Assembly: GCA_019454045.1 (NCBI GenBank)
Contig: SKCR01007824.1
Location: 372,001 to 436,000 of the forward strand
Reading direction: 5' to 3'
Source of the DNA: Zanthoxylum bungeanum
Taxonomy: Eukaryota; Streptophyta; Magnoliopsida; Sapindales; Rutaceae
DNA length: 64,000 bases
In this document: positions 24,721 through 38,261 of the stretch, one piece after another
How positions within the stretch are numbered: the first letter of the stretch is position 1
How the letters are laid out: each line of letters begins with the position of its first letter
Program-made: the position numbers and the translations under genes
The notes under the pieces: model-generated
What the model was told of the DNA's origin: nothing
Seen by the model: the letters and a program-made list of their open reading frames with translations, nothing else
Databases searched by the model: none

Positions 24721-27251
24721 TATTCAACTTTTCAATTCTTTCTTGATTTCAATAGTCCAACTATTTAATCAATTTTAATAAGGTACTATTTATTATAATG
24801 ATTACAATAATCCAATTATTTAATCAACTATAATTTTAATATTGATTACTATAATCCAATTATAAAATCAACTATCATTTAATTCAATTATATTGATTAC
24901 TATAATCCAATTATAAAATCAACTATATATTGAATGAGTTTGTATATAGTCCAACTATATATATATTTTTAAAACAACATAAAATATTAGTCCAACTAAT
25001 ACTTTTGATTAATATGACGAGTAAAATAGATGAGCGCGTTTAGCGAGTATTCGAACGAATGTTGCAAATTCAATACTTGCCTCCCACTATTTTTCGTCGA
25101 GCCTCTAACCCTCTGTCGAGTACTCGGGAAACCGTGTTTCCTAGTGGGCTAGGATCCCGTTAAATATCACACAATCTTGACTTTGGCCAACAAATTGTAT
25201 GATAATTAACTAGGTAGATCTCGAAGATCAATTGGATCTCATCCAACTCCTAGATCCAGTAGGTGGACATCCAAGTCCCAAACATATATCTTATATATGC
25301 CTATACATCGAATGTATACCCTAACCTTTTTCCTCTGAATCAACTAGGCCTTGGCTTTGGCACAACAAACCTAGTGATCCCAGTCAAGCGCGGACCCATT
25401 GACATGGAAGCTTCGTAATCAATGTCAATGGACAAGAAGTGGTCTTGACTTTGGCCAACAAACCACAACTTGGACACGACACCGATATGGAACAAAGCCT
25501 CGTGATTAAAACACATCTTCGACGGACAAGGGCTTGACTTTGGCCAACAACCCCTGCCAATCTCGGATCTTGAGTAAGAATCACTCAATGGAAGGAAAAT
25601 AAACGCTTGATATTTAAAGGGTTTTTCGCGTGCAAATTGGCTACCAATTTAATTATCTTTGTTAAGGTCTCATCATCATACACCCTTAAACATGCATTCT
25701 AAATACATAATAAAGCGAGTATGAAAATAAATAATAATGATATGCGGATGGATACTTAACACATTGATCCTAGATCAAATCTCTCCCTTTCTCACTCAAG
25801 CTAGCACTTGTATTACTTCTACCCGTTACACTACACTTCTAAAGAAACCTCATTTACATTGAGGGGAATAGGTGAGAAGAGAATACAAAGAGAATAGAGG
25901 TGATAAGGCTGGACACGCAGGTCCAATTTAATAAATCGAATTTATTACAACAATTTCTAAAATTGCCCACCCATCTAATATCCATCCGATATACATTATT
26001 CATTCAACACAACCACGTATTCACACACATAAGCATGCTATCAATCAATCTAATCAAATTAATTAATCTGATAATTAAGTGATCATCCAATGTTCAAACA
26101 ACGATTTGATTTTGTTCGAGTCAAACTCGTTTTTGCGAATAAGTACTCAAAGTACGAATTCTTGAATTAAATTAAACTACTACATTTAAATCAAATTTAA
26201 CATGTATTAATACTAATTCACTATTCAATTCCAAATTAAATATTACACTTTATTTAATAAACCTTTTACGATTTAAATTCCAAATTTAATCGTAACGCGT
26301 CTCAAAGACCGATTAACGTCCAACGTCAATTCAATTAAAGTCCAATGGGCTTTTAATTGATTTCTTAAGGCGTGGACTTTTGGTCAACTCGGGTCAAACC
26401 GATAACCAAAGTCCAATCCGGGATTTACCCCATAAGCCCATAAATCAATCTTGGCCCATTAGGCCCAATTGAACTTTAAAGGTTCATTAGTCGCATTTGG
26501 GCTTTATGGTTAAGGTTTTGGGCCCAATTGGATCCAATCCATTTGGCCTAAACCCAACTTGATAAAATCAAGCCCAATAAGCCCAATTACAACATTAAAG
26601 CCCAATCCAATTTTAAGGCCTCAATAATTAAATTACATAATCCAATTTAGCAATTTAATTACCTAAAGTGTATTACATGATTAATCAACTAAATCAATAT
26701 TTCTAAAACACCAAATTAGTCCAATTAATCATGCTCATTATCATTATCATATGTCCAACACATAAATGAAAAATCAAACCCATTACATGCTTTAATGCTC
26801 TCGGCCAAGGAAGGATTTTGTGTCCGATTTGGTTTCAATCCAATCGAACCCACAATCGACATTAAATCAACCATCCTAATGATTTCCAATACATCAATGT
26901 TCAAAAATCAAAATACCAAGACATTAAGGGCATATACCATTTGGCCAGATGATTAATTTAGGGATTTTATGTTCAATTCAAAATCCAATCCAATTAGTTT
27001 CCAAATTAACATCATCCTTAATGATTCCAACTCATCAAATGAATCAAAATCAAAAATTCCAAGAATCCAAAATCAATACACATTCGGCCAAGAGGAATAT
27101 TGGGGAAAATTTTCCAAACATTTTTTTTTGAAATTGATCAAATCAATCTTCAATACAAACAACATTTAAACATGCTCAATCATCCAATTTCATAAAATCA
27201 TGCTCAAATCCAAAATACCCAATTTTAAGCCCTACATTTTTCATGCTTGAA
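24721..27251 (-). other. Untranslated leader of Cop-H
   Basis: This is the counterpart of 1-2430 in Cop-1 plus a few hundred bases adjoining the primer-binding site. It is rich in GGGCC/TTGGGCC-type and AATTAAT-type blocks and carries the TTGGCCAA motifs at about 25190-25545. No coding content is supported. A run of CCCATTAGGCCCAATT-like short palindromes lies near 26340-26600. Confidence 0.65.
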
Positions 27252-27269
27252 CCTAAGCTCTTGATGCCA
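27252..27269 (-). other. Primer-binding site of Cop-H (initiator-Met type)
   Basis: Minus-strand TGGCATCAAGAGCTTAGG starts one base after the 5' LTR end ATAACCAACA. It resembles TGGTATCAGAGC, the complement of the plant initiator-Met tRNA 3' end used by most copia elements. Confidence 0.75.
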
Positions 27270-27270
27270 T

Positions 27271-27860
27271 TGTTGGTTATTATCTAGGTCCCAAGATCAA
27301 ACAAGACATGAAAACAATGTGTGAATAACACAAACGGAGATAGCGGAATACTCACATCGATCGGTTGAGTCGATTTGAAGACGAACAAAGCCCAAAAAAC
27401 TCACTGCCAAGGATGCCCAAATGATGCAGTCCACTGCCTTCAAAACAGAAAATTGAGTTGAGAAATGGAGCTCCAAGCTTCGTGAACGGATCCCGGCTCA
27501 TGGGCGAACCTCCCTACCACCTTCGCAAGACTCGTAAGTGTGCTAGCACTTGATTTCTCACCATGAAAAACCACTCTTGCTTCCCTTTGATTCACGCCAT
27601 TTTGGCTTCAAAACCAGTCCACATTTTTTGTTTTGGGCGTGAGGAGAAGAGAGAAAAAGAGAGAGAAGAAAGTTGTGTAATGTCATTGTGAAAAGCTTTT
27701 CCAAAAAGCTTTATATATTTTTCCATAAAATATATATTAAAACATTTACCAATTGATTATTAAAATCAAAGTAAATATTTCCCTCCAAACACTATTACAA
27801 CAACTCAATCACTATTCACATGTCACTTTAATAAAGTGACTTGATGTAAGTCTTTCAATC

Positions 27861-27892
<32 letters not shown>

Positions 27893-29376
27893 CTCACTCA
27901 AAGTGACATTTGATTTGACGCTTGATGTGACGATTGATTTGACGCTTGATGCGACTTGCGTGCCGCACTCGAATTCGAAATACGAATGCGCTCGCAATCA
28001 CACTCGGGCTCGGGTTCGCTAATTCCAAATTAACGATTTTTCCGTCGCGTCGTAATTAAATGATTACGCCTAGCGAATTCACTATTCACGTCGCTAACGA
28101 ATTAATTCTAAATTAATTCGTTCGCCCGAATTAAAATCTAATTTTAATTCCGCGTCGAAATCTAATTTCATTTAATATATCGAATATATTAATTTACCGA
28201 TTAATTCCAAATTAATCGTTATCTCTCTCTAGACGATATTTTATCCTAGATAAAATATCTCCGTAATTAATCCTAGATTAATTTTCTCTCTCTTCTATAT
28301 AATCCCAGATTATTCAAGAGTGCGAGTTGTGCGTCATCGGTGGATTATCGGGAAGCGACCCATGAGATCCCCGGATAAGTTGGCAGTAAATACGGTCGTC
28401 GGAGTATCCGAATCACGTACGTACCAAGTACTACGTTCTACTACCGATTTACGAGACAAGGTCGACTCCTAGCAAAGCACCAAGTCTACCCAATTCTCCG
28501 GACATATCCATTTAAGAATATTAAGATCTGTATCAAGCGTAGTATACCATTGTATTGTGCATATCGGCCCAGTATCGGATAGTCACGTGCTAGGGCTGGG
28601 GCTGGATAAGTGTCTACCCCGTCCGAAGCACATATCGGATGTCTGGTAACATAGTCTCTATAATCGGATATTCATGACCTGGTCACAATATCCCGATTGG
28701 TTGCGCAACACTCAAGAGCACTAGTACCGTATCCTGCGTGACATCATCTCCACTATGACTGAAGTGATACTTCCGTCTTGACATCACACCCAATACACTA
28801 CGACTCTCTGATAAACCCAGAAGTGGTGTACGCAGAACCGGTTAAAGCCCTGTACCACCAAGACCAAAGTCTACCGATTATCGCAAGTATTAGCGATGCA
28901 AGTCTCAGGTTAAGACTATACACACCTACCTTGATTTCGGCCTCCCATAGACACATAGTCATAATACCAATGGGATTCCGAGGGGTCTATCCAGAGCGAA
29001 GCTGTTTCCCGTACCATCGGTGAAACACGACCTCCTATCGCACTTGCATAAGTATCCAATACTTATATATATGAGAACTATGCCGTTGTGCCCTCACAAC
29101 GCACACAAGTGCAATACTAGCCTATTCCGCATTATCGATGTCCAGTCTCGATAATACTCCGGCTAGGGATATTTAATGATTAATCCTTCGGGGACTGATA
29201 CTGTCTCATATCATTCTCAGTCCAGGAACTAATCATAGGGACCTCTCTTCATTTATATATCTATGGTGATCTAATCACAAATGATGAGAGTGCAATTTCC
29301 TTGTCACATAGTTAATTTGCTACAACAACACAATGATCTGTGCAAATAGTGACGCTATGGGTCATTTTGTCCAACA
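27271..29376 (-). repeat. 5' LTR of Cop-H (2106 bp)
   Basis: It is near-identical to 19340-21435, with TG and CA ends. It has a longer TCAA microsatellite at 27862-27892 than the other LTR, and a TATATAAA box at 27710-27717 (minus strand). Confidence 0.92.
27862..27892. repeat. TCAA microsatellite
   Basis: About seven tandem TCAA units lie within the Cop-H 5' LTR. The 3' LTR has an interrupted, shorter version near 19925, so this is slippage after insertion. Confidence 0.8.
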
Positions 29377-30033
29377 AATGTTGGGTCAGTGGGAGCGACC
29401 ATATCTTTTAAATGTTATATATCTAACGACATTATCATTATACTGTAATAATGAAATATTTGCGAGGTAAAGGTTTACCAAGTCTTTTTTTCTTCGTGAA
29501 AGTAGTGGGAGTAGTCCCTGTTAATATTTGATATAAAGTTTCATATATGATATAAAACTAAGAGACTTGTGAGAAACTCACATTAGTCGTGCATTAGATT
29601 TGATCTAATAAAGGACATAGTAAAACTATCTGTATGACAGTTAGTATAACTGTTTGACAGTTAGTGTGTCTCTTGTATATAGTATTTATCTTTCGTAAAA
29701 GATGATTCATTTGTCGAAAGAGAAACTAATTAGAATGTCTAATCAATCTGATGTATCATATGATGATAGCATAATGAATACTATATAATGTGCGACTAAA
29801 GATATCAATTTAATTCTAATTTTTACGAGTTATTTTGATATGCTATAGACCATAGGATGGATCTTGAAACATGTTCTTTGCGATCTTTGAGATATTAAGA
29901 ACGAGTTTCTTATTCATGGAGAATATAGTCTGCAACCATTAGGGTCGGATTATTTTTGAGTCTATTTATGACATTAGATAGTCTATGTCATACTAAGTCA
30001 GAAAAGATGCAGTTGGAGTGTCACCGTTGATTC
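29377..30033 (+). pseudogene. Decayed pol of Cop-C, right of Cop-H
   Basis: This is the continuation of 18440-19339. Both parts together align to one uninterrupted block in Cop-D (34549 down to 32985, opposite strand), with the GGGTCAGTGGGAG block marking the join. It ends at GATTC, where the Cop-D LTR begins. Confidence 0.65.
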
Positions 30034-32571
30034 TGTTGGGGTTTCGGGTGAAAGGCGCAGCGGAAGCGCGGTTCGGGTGAAATCGAAATTTTAAAACTTT
30101 TTTAAATTACTGAACAAATTATTCAATATCAAATATGAATAATTTATTCATATTTCACCTAAACACATTTATTCGATATCAAATAACGACATAAATAAGG
30201 TAGAAACTTCGCGAAACTTTTAAGAAAAATATTTTTCTGCAAAATGACGCAAAATACGTTTTTGACCGAACCGACCACCCAACACTTATTGGGACTACCC
30301 AGGTCAACCCAAATAGTGTTAGGGCAGTTCATGGGCTTCCTGAACAGTGACAAATTCACTGTTTGGATAGCCGTCACCCGTTTGCTCAAAAGTCACCTGG
30401 TAACGCCGTTTTGGCCGTTTTCGCTTATTTCAACTCCGAAATAATTTTCGGTAATTTTTCCAACACCAAAAACACATCCAATACATTCAAACAACATCAG
30501 TTTCATCACCAAAATAGAATCAATTCAAGATCTGATCCAGAACAGAAAATTATCAAATTTCATGCGTTAAATCCAATTTTTTAAGATTAATCCAATTAAT
30601 CAAAACACCAATCAAAGTCACCACACATGAAGCACTCAAGAAAAGTTCTAGGCATTACAAGAGTGGTCATTAAACTCTATAATGGCAACATATCATCAAA
30701 TGAATAAATTGGACTAATATTACAATAATATTAACCAAATCACTTCACACATGCATCAACACTTATAATTACATCCACCACAACCAAAAGACCCAATTTT
30801 ATGAAAAATAAGAAACCCTAGAATCCATCTAGATAATCAAGAACATGAAACAAACTTTCAAAGCTTAAGGGAATTGAAGATTACCTTTTAATCTCTTATT
30901 TTCCTAAGCTTGTTTCTTGATTTTTCTTGATTTTCTTCCTTGAAACATCAAGAAAAATTTGAGAGCCTTTTTCTAGATTTAGTTTCGGCCATGGAGAGGA
31001 TAAGATGAAGAAAATAAAATTTTCCCCTTTTTAAATCCTCTTTGCCGACTTTGGAGTGGTAAAAAAGTCAATTTTGTATTTTTAATTTCATTAAATTAAA
31101 AATAATATAAGATAAGCTCTGAGTTGGACAAGTCAAATTTGAACACTTAAGCTTAATAAATCATGCCATATGTCACCAATAATAATTAAACATTTATCAT
31201 AACAATTATGAAAAAGTTTATCAATTAATTATTCAAATATTTAACATTTAAATATCAAAATAATTAATTAATATAATTATTGTTTTATATGTATTTTATT
31301 TACATTAAATAACAAATACATATATTAATGGCATGTGTCAAAATCACATTTGACAATTAATTAATATGTATCTAATCAAATTATGTATCAGATACAAATA
31401 CATAATAATTATTAAATAACCAAAATCCCCTAATGCATGTGTTATCGTTTAACCGATTAAATGATTCGAATTAACTCATTTAATCCGATGAAGTATTATG
31501 AATAATATGTATTATTCATATTGCGTTGCCTAAGTGCTCAACGAGTACACTTCATATTGTGGGACTCTCTAATTTTAGATTTATCCGTCACGAAATCCAA
31601 TTTCGTGTCCGTAATTCACCCACTCATGAATTATGACGACCACGGATAATCTCGCTAAACTATGAAAGCCGAGGTCATTGCATACGTATAATCCCTCCGT
31701 CACAAGCTATCCATATTATACCTGGGATATAGATGAGAACGTCAAATCCATTCGGTATAATATAGTCGACTTTCAATTTATGATCTCTAAATAACACTCG
31801 GAACTGATTTTCGAAGTTATACCACGGCCATGGATTTACTATATCATAAACACATGTAGGATACCTATGCACTGTACACAGGACTGACGGATCCTCTCTT
31901 GATACGTACTGGATATCATAAGCATCAGTTCACACCCAATGAACAGGCGGAGGTCTGATCTAAATATATCGGTGATGTGACTGCCATCAAAGTGTGGAGG
32001 ATAACTCATATATCACACTATGGTATCTCAAGTCGAAGGATCACTATTCTCGCTCAACTCGAGAAAATTCCTATTGATGTTGGTGTACCATCTGTTAGGA
32101 AATCTTAGAGAGTCATTCAGTGTTTATCAAATGAACACCTACATGTCTATACGAGTCTCCCAAGACTCATGGTTCATTGGGATAAACCATCGGACCAAGT
32201 CACGATATACGAGATGTACTGGTCTCAGCAGATTTGACTAACTGACCCGTGTTAGTAAATCTTGACTAGGAACTTTATTTAAGGATATACATCTTATAGT
32301 GTGTTTCCCAATGTCAATTACAAACTACGTTGTAACTACACACTACATTGTAAATCCTAGGGTCTTTATCTAATATACATGTATCACTAAATCAGATTTA
32401 GTTTCGATCTAATCGTAATTGAATATCCAATCGTAATTAGATCGAATATGTGTATAAAAGATAAGAGGTGGTACCATAAAATAAGTAATATTATGGAAAA
32501 TGGAATTGTTCGTATTTATGAGTCGAACATAAATACGATACGGATTGGCACTCCGAGCACCAACCCTAATA
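30034..32571 (-). repeat. 3' LTR of Cop-D (2538 bp)
   Basis: On the minus strand it starts TATTAGGGTTGGTGCTC (TG decayed to TA) after a polypurine tract and ends ACCCGAAACCCCAACA. The last 60 bases include the CGCTTCCGCTGCGCC block common near copia LTR ends. The first kilobase matches the Cop-C LTR fragment; the remainder is unique in the window and AT-rich. Confidence 0.75.
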
Positions 32572-32585
32572 ATTTCTCCCACTTG

Positions 32586-34549
32586 CTCTAGTGCCAATCC
32601 ATGGTATCATACACACATCTCAATGTGTATCACATACTCATGGCCCTCAAGAGCTCACCTTGCACTCAAAAGGTAGGCAACAACAAGTAAGCCCGCTTTA
32701 ACAAATTGAGTCAGTCCAACAAACCTAATTATTTTCCTTAGTAAACACCATTCATATTTTGTAGAATCCAAATTCCACATCAATATGACTCAGATGCTAT
32801 ATCAGTATTGTGCTATAGCTATTGAGTTGTCTATGTATTCAGAAATCAAATCCAAATACTATGAGACAACCGCAAACATTACACTAATATGAAAACTTCT
32901 AATCTATAGGGTCACAATGAAACTTCATAAGTCAATACTTCATAAGTTACAACTGATACCACTAATTTAGTAGAATCAACGATGACACTCCCACTGCATC
33001 TTTTCTGACTTTATATGACATAGACCATCTAATGTCATAATAAGGATCAAAACTAATCTGACATTATGGTTGCAGACTAAATTCTCCATAAATAAGAAAC
33101 TTATTCTCAATATCTCTAAGATAACAAAATATATGTTTCAAGACCCATCATATGATCTGTAACATATCAAAATAACTCGTAACAATTACAATTAAATTGA
33201 TATCTTTAATCACATATAATATAGTATTCATTACACCATCATCATATGATGCATAATGTTGACTAGACATTCTAATCAATCTTTTCTTGACAAAGGTATC
33301 GTCCTTTATGAAAGATGAATACTATATATAAAAAATACATGTTAACTGTCAAACAGTTATACTAACTGATATACAGTTAGCCTTACTATGTCATTTATTA
33401 GATCATATCTAATACGCGACTAATGAGAGTTTCACACAAGTCTCTTAGTTTTATATCATATATAAAACTTTATATCAAATATAATAGAGACTACTCACAC
33501 TGCTTACACGGAGAAAAAAGGACTTAAGTAAACGTTTTACTTTACAAACATCTCATTATTACTTTAATAATGATAATGTCGTTAGGATATATAATCTTAG
33601 AAAGAAATTTGTATGCTCTCACTGACCCTACTATCAAATATGTATTCTCTATGTTTTGATAAAATCAGACAATCTGACTCTATCAAAATTAGAGAACACA
33701 TATTTTCAGAAAATTTATCTGAGTCTACAATCGACTCTATAAGCTAGTATATCAAACTGTGATCTTAGCAGAATATAAACTCTAGGGCCATTCTAGAATG
33801 AACTCTTTAAACAAAGAAATCACGACGGATCTCTCATTCGAAGAAATCACTCAAGAACGCCACTTTGCATTCTTTAGCCAAAATACATAATTTAATATCA
33901 ACATTAACCAACAAATCTTTAATTGTTCAATTAGTGCGACTAGAGACAATTTTTCTTAAAATCTATAATAGATCACTGAGTAAAACCTTTCTCACTGTCA
34001 TACTGTAAATGTCAAACCCTTAATTAGCTCACATTGCTTTTGCTGCATAAATAATTTGCACATTTTATGAACAATTCATAACGAAAGCTTAATCAAGTTC
34101 AAAACTTGATCGTAGTAAGCAATGAACAATCTTAGATCTACGGTTCAATGGTAATTTCCGAAATCGATATCAAATATCACTCTCACTATAAGTTATAGGA
34201 TAATTTTCTTCGATAAGAAAACAACAGAATCATTAAGTATCAAATACTTTGTAAATGATTCTGACATCCTATTGAACTTATACGGAAGATGTCTAAGGGT
34301 CTTTTCATCTTATTAATTATGTACTTCTATTTATAGCTTATCATTCTCACATTTGACTTCAATAAGTCAAGTCTTTTCTACAATCGTTAACATCAGATGT
34401 TAATTTCCAAGTAATAAAACAATTTTCAATACTCGGGATCGTAGAAAAGATATTCTATCAAATACAATACAATATTCTATTAAATAGAATACAATATTCT
34501 ATTAAATAGAATAAATGATAAATTTTTACTTGTACCTCCGAGGCGCAAG
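32586..34549 (-). pseudogene. Decayed pol of Cop-D
   Basis: There is no long frame. The sequence aligns to Cop-C (18440-19339 and 29377-30033) and then continues about 400 bp to a remnant of the RNase H end, which finishes GGATTGGCACTAGAGCAAGTGGGAG, the same ending as intact Cop-C RNase H at 15980-16002. Most of pol must be deleted, since only 2 kb remain. Confidence 0.6.
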
Positions 34550-36491
34550 TGTTGGACAATTATAACCTATAGCATCACTATTTGTAAAGAACATTGTGTT
34601 TTTGTACAAATTATCTATGTGACAAAAGGAAATTGCTATTTTATCATTATTGTAATTAGATTACTTGGATATATATTAATGATAAAAGTCCATATGGTTA
34701 AATCAGATTAATAAGATATGAGACATTATTAATCCACGAATGATTTTATCATTAAATATCCCTAGTCGAAGTATTATCGAGACTGGACATTACTAATGCA
34801 GAATAGACTAATATTACACTTGTGTGAGTTATGGAAGCTTAACGACATAGTTCTCATATATTTAGATATTGGAAACTTATGCAAGTGTAATAAGAGGTTC
34901 TATTAGCCATTGGACCGGGAACAATTCGCTCTGGATAGACCCACTCGGAATCCCATTGGTAGTAAGACTATGTGTCTATGGGAATCCGAATCAGGGTAGG
35001 TGTATGTGATCTTTAACCTGAGACTTACGTCGTTATTACTTGCGACAATCAGTTTACTTTAGTATTGGTCGTCTGGAGCTTTAACAGGTTTTGTGTACGC
35101 CTGTATTGGGTTTACTGAGAATCGTAGTGTATTGGATGTGATGTCAAAATGGGATTATCACTTCAGTCATATGGAGATGATGGTCACACATGATACAGAA
35201 CTAGTACTCTTAAAGCTGCAGCTATCGGGATAGTATGACTAGGTCATGACTTACCGATTACAGAGATTAGTTGCTCAGGATCCGATATATGCTTCGAACG
35301 GGGCAGACATAGAGCCAGCCCTTGGCCTAGCATGTGACATCCGATACCGGATCGTATTACGTATTACATAATATTAGTATTACTACGCCTGAAAAAAATG
35401 ATATTCCTCGATGAATATTTCTGGAGAATTGGGTAGGCACGGTGCTTTGCTAGATGCCAACCATGTCTTGTAAATCGGTGAGAACATGGTACGGGGTACG
35501 CACGTGTTCGGATAGTCCGATACCCGTATGTACTGCCAACATATCCAGAAATCTCTTGGGTCACTTCCCAAAGATTCACCAATGACATTTGACTCAGATA
35601 GAATTAATCTGGGATTAATTATGAGAGAGAAAATTAATCTGGGATTAATTGCGGCAAGAATTAATATGGGATTAACTTCGTATAGAAGAGAGAACACGAT
35701 TAATTTAGAATTAATCGATAAAATAAATTTAATAGTTAAATTAGATTTTTCTATTTAATTTATTTATTTGAGGCTAAAATAACATATTGGATATATTAAT
35801 TGAAATCGGATTTCAATACGAAATTAAAATTGGATTTTAATTCGGGCGAACGAATTAATTTAGAATTAATTCAAAAGCGATTATCGTAATAATTTTACGA
35901 GACATAATTATTTAATTAAATTGGATTTAATTATGGTGCGACGGAAAATTCATTTAATCGAAATTAAACGAACCCGATAAAATTGCCCGTGACTTTGCGT
36001 GTGTCTTTTTGTGTTTTGGGAACACAAAATATCTTTGACTTTGGTGGGCCCAAGTCAAGTTATGTGTTGAGGAAGCCAACTCAAATTTTGAATTTACAAT
36101 ATGGTGGGACCACATGACTTACATCAAAGGTCAAAGGTTGATGTAAGTAGTTGGCTTAAATTAATGCTTTTAACAACACAACCACCAAGGTTTTGAAAGA
36201 CTAATCTTTTTCACACTCTCTCTTCCTCTTCACCTTGGCCGAATTCTTCTCTTAATTGTAATGAAATTTTGCTTCAAAACTTCAACATTGCTAGCACTTG
36301 GAAGAGTCAAATTAGGTGATAGGGAAACTCACCCAAGGAATAAACAACATAACAACAAGCTTGGAGCTTCATCCAAAGAATAAATTTTGAAATTTATCCA
36401 TATAACAATGTAAGTGATTCCGCCACTTTTTCTTGTTATTTCACACATATAATCATGTTTAGGATCTTGTGGCATGTCTTAGAGACTAACA
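34550..36491 (+). repeat. 5' LTR of Cop-E (1942 bp)
   Basis: It begins TGTTGGACAATTATAACC and ends GAGACTAACA. It aligns to the LTRs of Cop-1, Cop-H and Cop-G, for example the GGATAGACCC...GGAATCCCATTGGTA block at about 34935, while being more diverged in its second half. Confidence 0.85.
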
Positions 36492-36492
36492 A

Positions 36493-36505
36493 TGGTACCA
36501 AAGCC
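36493..36505 (+). other. Primer-binding site of Cop-E
   Basis: TGGTACCAAAGCC begins one base after the LTR, a diverged version of TGGTATCAGAGC. Confidence 0.65.
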
Positions 36506-38261
36506 TTGCTAAATATGAATTTGAAAACTAGGGTTCATAAACTTTAATTAGGAATTTTTGCTTGGAGCATAAAAATTCAAAATTGAGTTGTTAGTTGATG
36601 TTAGATGATGATAACTTGGAGTTGTGCATTGTTGGATTGTTGAAAAATTTATTGGATCTAATTTCCCTATGTTGGCCGAAACTTACCCTAGTGTAACTCA
36701 TGGTGTTTTTTAAATTTTGACACTTGGATGTGTTAATGACATGATATATATGTTGAATGTTGATTTAATTGGATTGTAATCAAATTGGATATTAATTTCT
36801 TGTCATTGCCGTGAGTTAGCATGATTGTTGGAGACTTGATTTTGCTTCAATTTGTATTGGACATGAATTAGAATGATATGCATGATTAATTAGATTATTT
36901 AATATTTTGAAAATGTTAGATTAATTAATTAGTTATGTTAATTAAACTTAAAATGAATTAATGTAATATTTGGAATATTGTATTAATGTAAATTAGTCCC
37001 TAAAATATTAAATGGGCTAATTTAGTTATATTTGGATTAATGGGCTTAGTTGGGCCAAGTTTGGTTGTGGACAATTGGGTTGGATCCAATTGGGCATAAA
37101 TTATTTCCATAAAAGTCCAAAATATGACTTTTGGGCCTTTTATAATCTAATTGGGCCTAATGGGCCAAAATTAATTTATGGCATAGGGTGATTCCTAAAT
37201 GGGCCAAGGCATTATGGGATTGATCCATAATGGCCAAAAGTCCATGCCTAAAGAATTAATTAAAGCCCATTAGACCTAATAGAATTGGCATTGGATGCTA
37301 AATAGGCCTTTGAAACCATTTGGATTGGATTTGGAATCCCAGTTTATAATAGAATAAGTGTAATTGTTTAATTTGCAATTAAACTTGAATTATTATTGAA
37401 TACAATTTAAATTGGATTTAATATTGTAGTTCGATATAATTCAAGAATACTTACTTTGATTATTTATTCTTAAACGAGTTGGACTCACGCAAAATCAAAT
37501 CGATGTATGAACTTTGGATGACCATTAATTGAAGAATTAATTAATTGGATTACATTGATTGAAAACATGCTATGTGTAAATGCTTGGATGTATTTGTTTG
37601 AATAATGTATATCAGATGGATATTAGATGGGTGGGGGCAATTTTGGAAATTGTTGTAAATATTATATTTATTTGAAATTGGACCTGTGTGTCCAGCCTAT
37701 CACCTCTTATTCTCATTGTATTTCTCTTCTCACCGATTCCCCTCAATGTAAATAAGGTTTCTTATAGTGTTATGTAATTGGGTAAATAGAAGAATGTCAA
37801 GTGCCAACAGGAGAAAGGAAAAGAAAAGAGAGAGATTTGTTCTAGGAACAAAATGTTTATAAATATCCATCCGCATATTATTATTATTATATTTATCGTG
37901 CCTTATTGTGCTTTTAGAATGCATGTTTAAGGGTGTATGGTGAGACCTAATCAAAGATAATAAGTTGGTTGCCAATTTATGAAAACGCCCTCTCATTTAA
38001 TATTAAGCGTTTCCTTCCATTGAGTGGTTCTATCTCAATATCCAAGATTGGCATTGATTTGTTGGCCAAAGTCAAGATCATTGTCTATCGCGGATGTGTT
38101 TGAACCATGAAATCTTTGTTAATATCGCATGTCTTAGGCAGTTGTGACTTGTTGGCCAAAGTCAAGGTCACTCTTGCTCATCGATGTGGATTACGAAGCT
38201 TTCCCACTGTCAATGGGTCGCGCTTAACTGGAATCATTAAGCTTGTTGAGCCAAAGCCAAG
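36506..38261 (+). other. Cop-E leader, left part
   Basis: AT-rich untranslated leader collinear with the Cop-1 leader (for example 37600-38256 with about 1160-1812). TTGGCCAAAGTCAAG copies lie at about 38060 and 38152. It continues after Gyp-A at 50107-50601. No coding content is supported. Confidence 0.7.
38257..38261. repeat. Gyp-A target site duplication, left
   Basis: CCAAG directly precedes the LTR start TGATGAG and is repeated directly after the last LTR at 50107-50111. In undisrupted Cop-1 the same leader position reads CCAAAGCCAAGGCC, with one copy. Confidence 0.95.

Larger units (their letters stand above)
19340..29376 (-). mobile_element. Complete copia element Cop-H with defective pol
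   Basis: Cop-H is a 10.0-kb LTR-to-LTR element read on the minus strand. Its 5' LTR is 27271-29376, primer-binding site 27252-27269, leader to about 24720, decayed pol to 21451, polypurine tract 21436-21450 and 3' LTR 19340-21435. The LTRs are near-identical by eye, differing mainly by small indels and a TCAA microsatellite, which implies fairly recent insertion. It interrupts Cop-C: the flanking halves rejoin when compared with Cop-D near 33640. Flanking 5-mers (GATAG and AATGT) do not form a clean duplication. It is an inverted copy of Cop-1. Confidence 0.9.
30034..34549 (-). mobile_element. Copia element Cop-D, 5' truncated, inverted relative of Cop-C
   Basis: Read on the minus strand it contains decayed pol (34549-32586), a polypurine tract (about 32572-32585) and a 3' LTR (32571-30034). 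Its 5' part is cut by Cop-E at 34550. It is homologous to Cop-C but faces the other way, and its end abuts Cop-C directly at 30033/30034, giving an inverted pair. Confidence 0.75.

Noticed and set aside
27862..27892. Possible regulatory or CRISPR-like repeat array
   Set aside because: It is a simple TCAA microsatellite with no spacers, varying between the two LTRs of one element; this is also a plant sequence, where CRISPR arrays are not expected.
19335..29381. A clean target duplication for Cop-H
   Set aside because: The flanking 5-mers are GATAG and AATGT, which do not match. The insertion is still supported because the flanks rejoin relative to Cop-D, but I do not claim a duplication.
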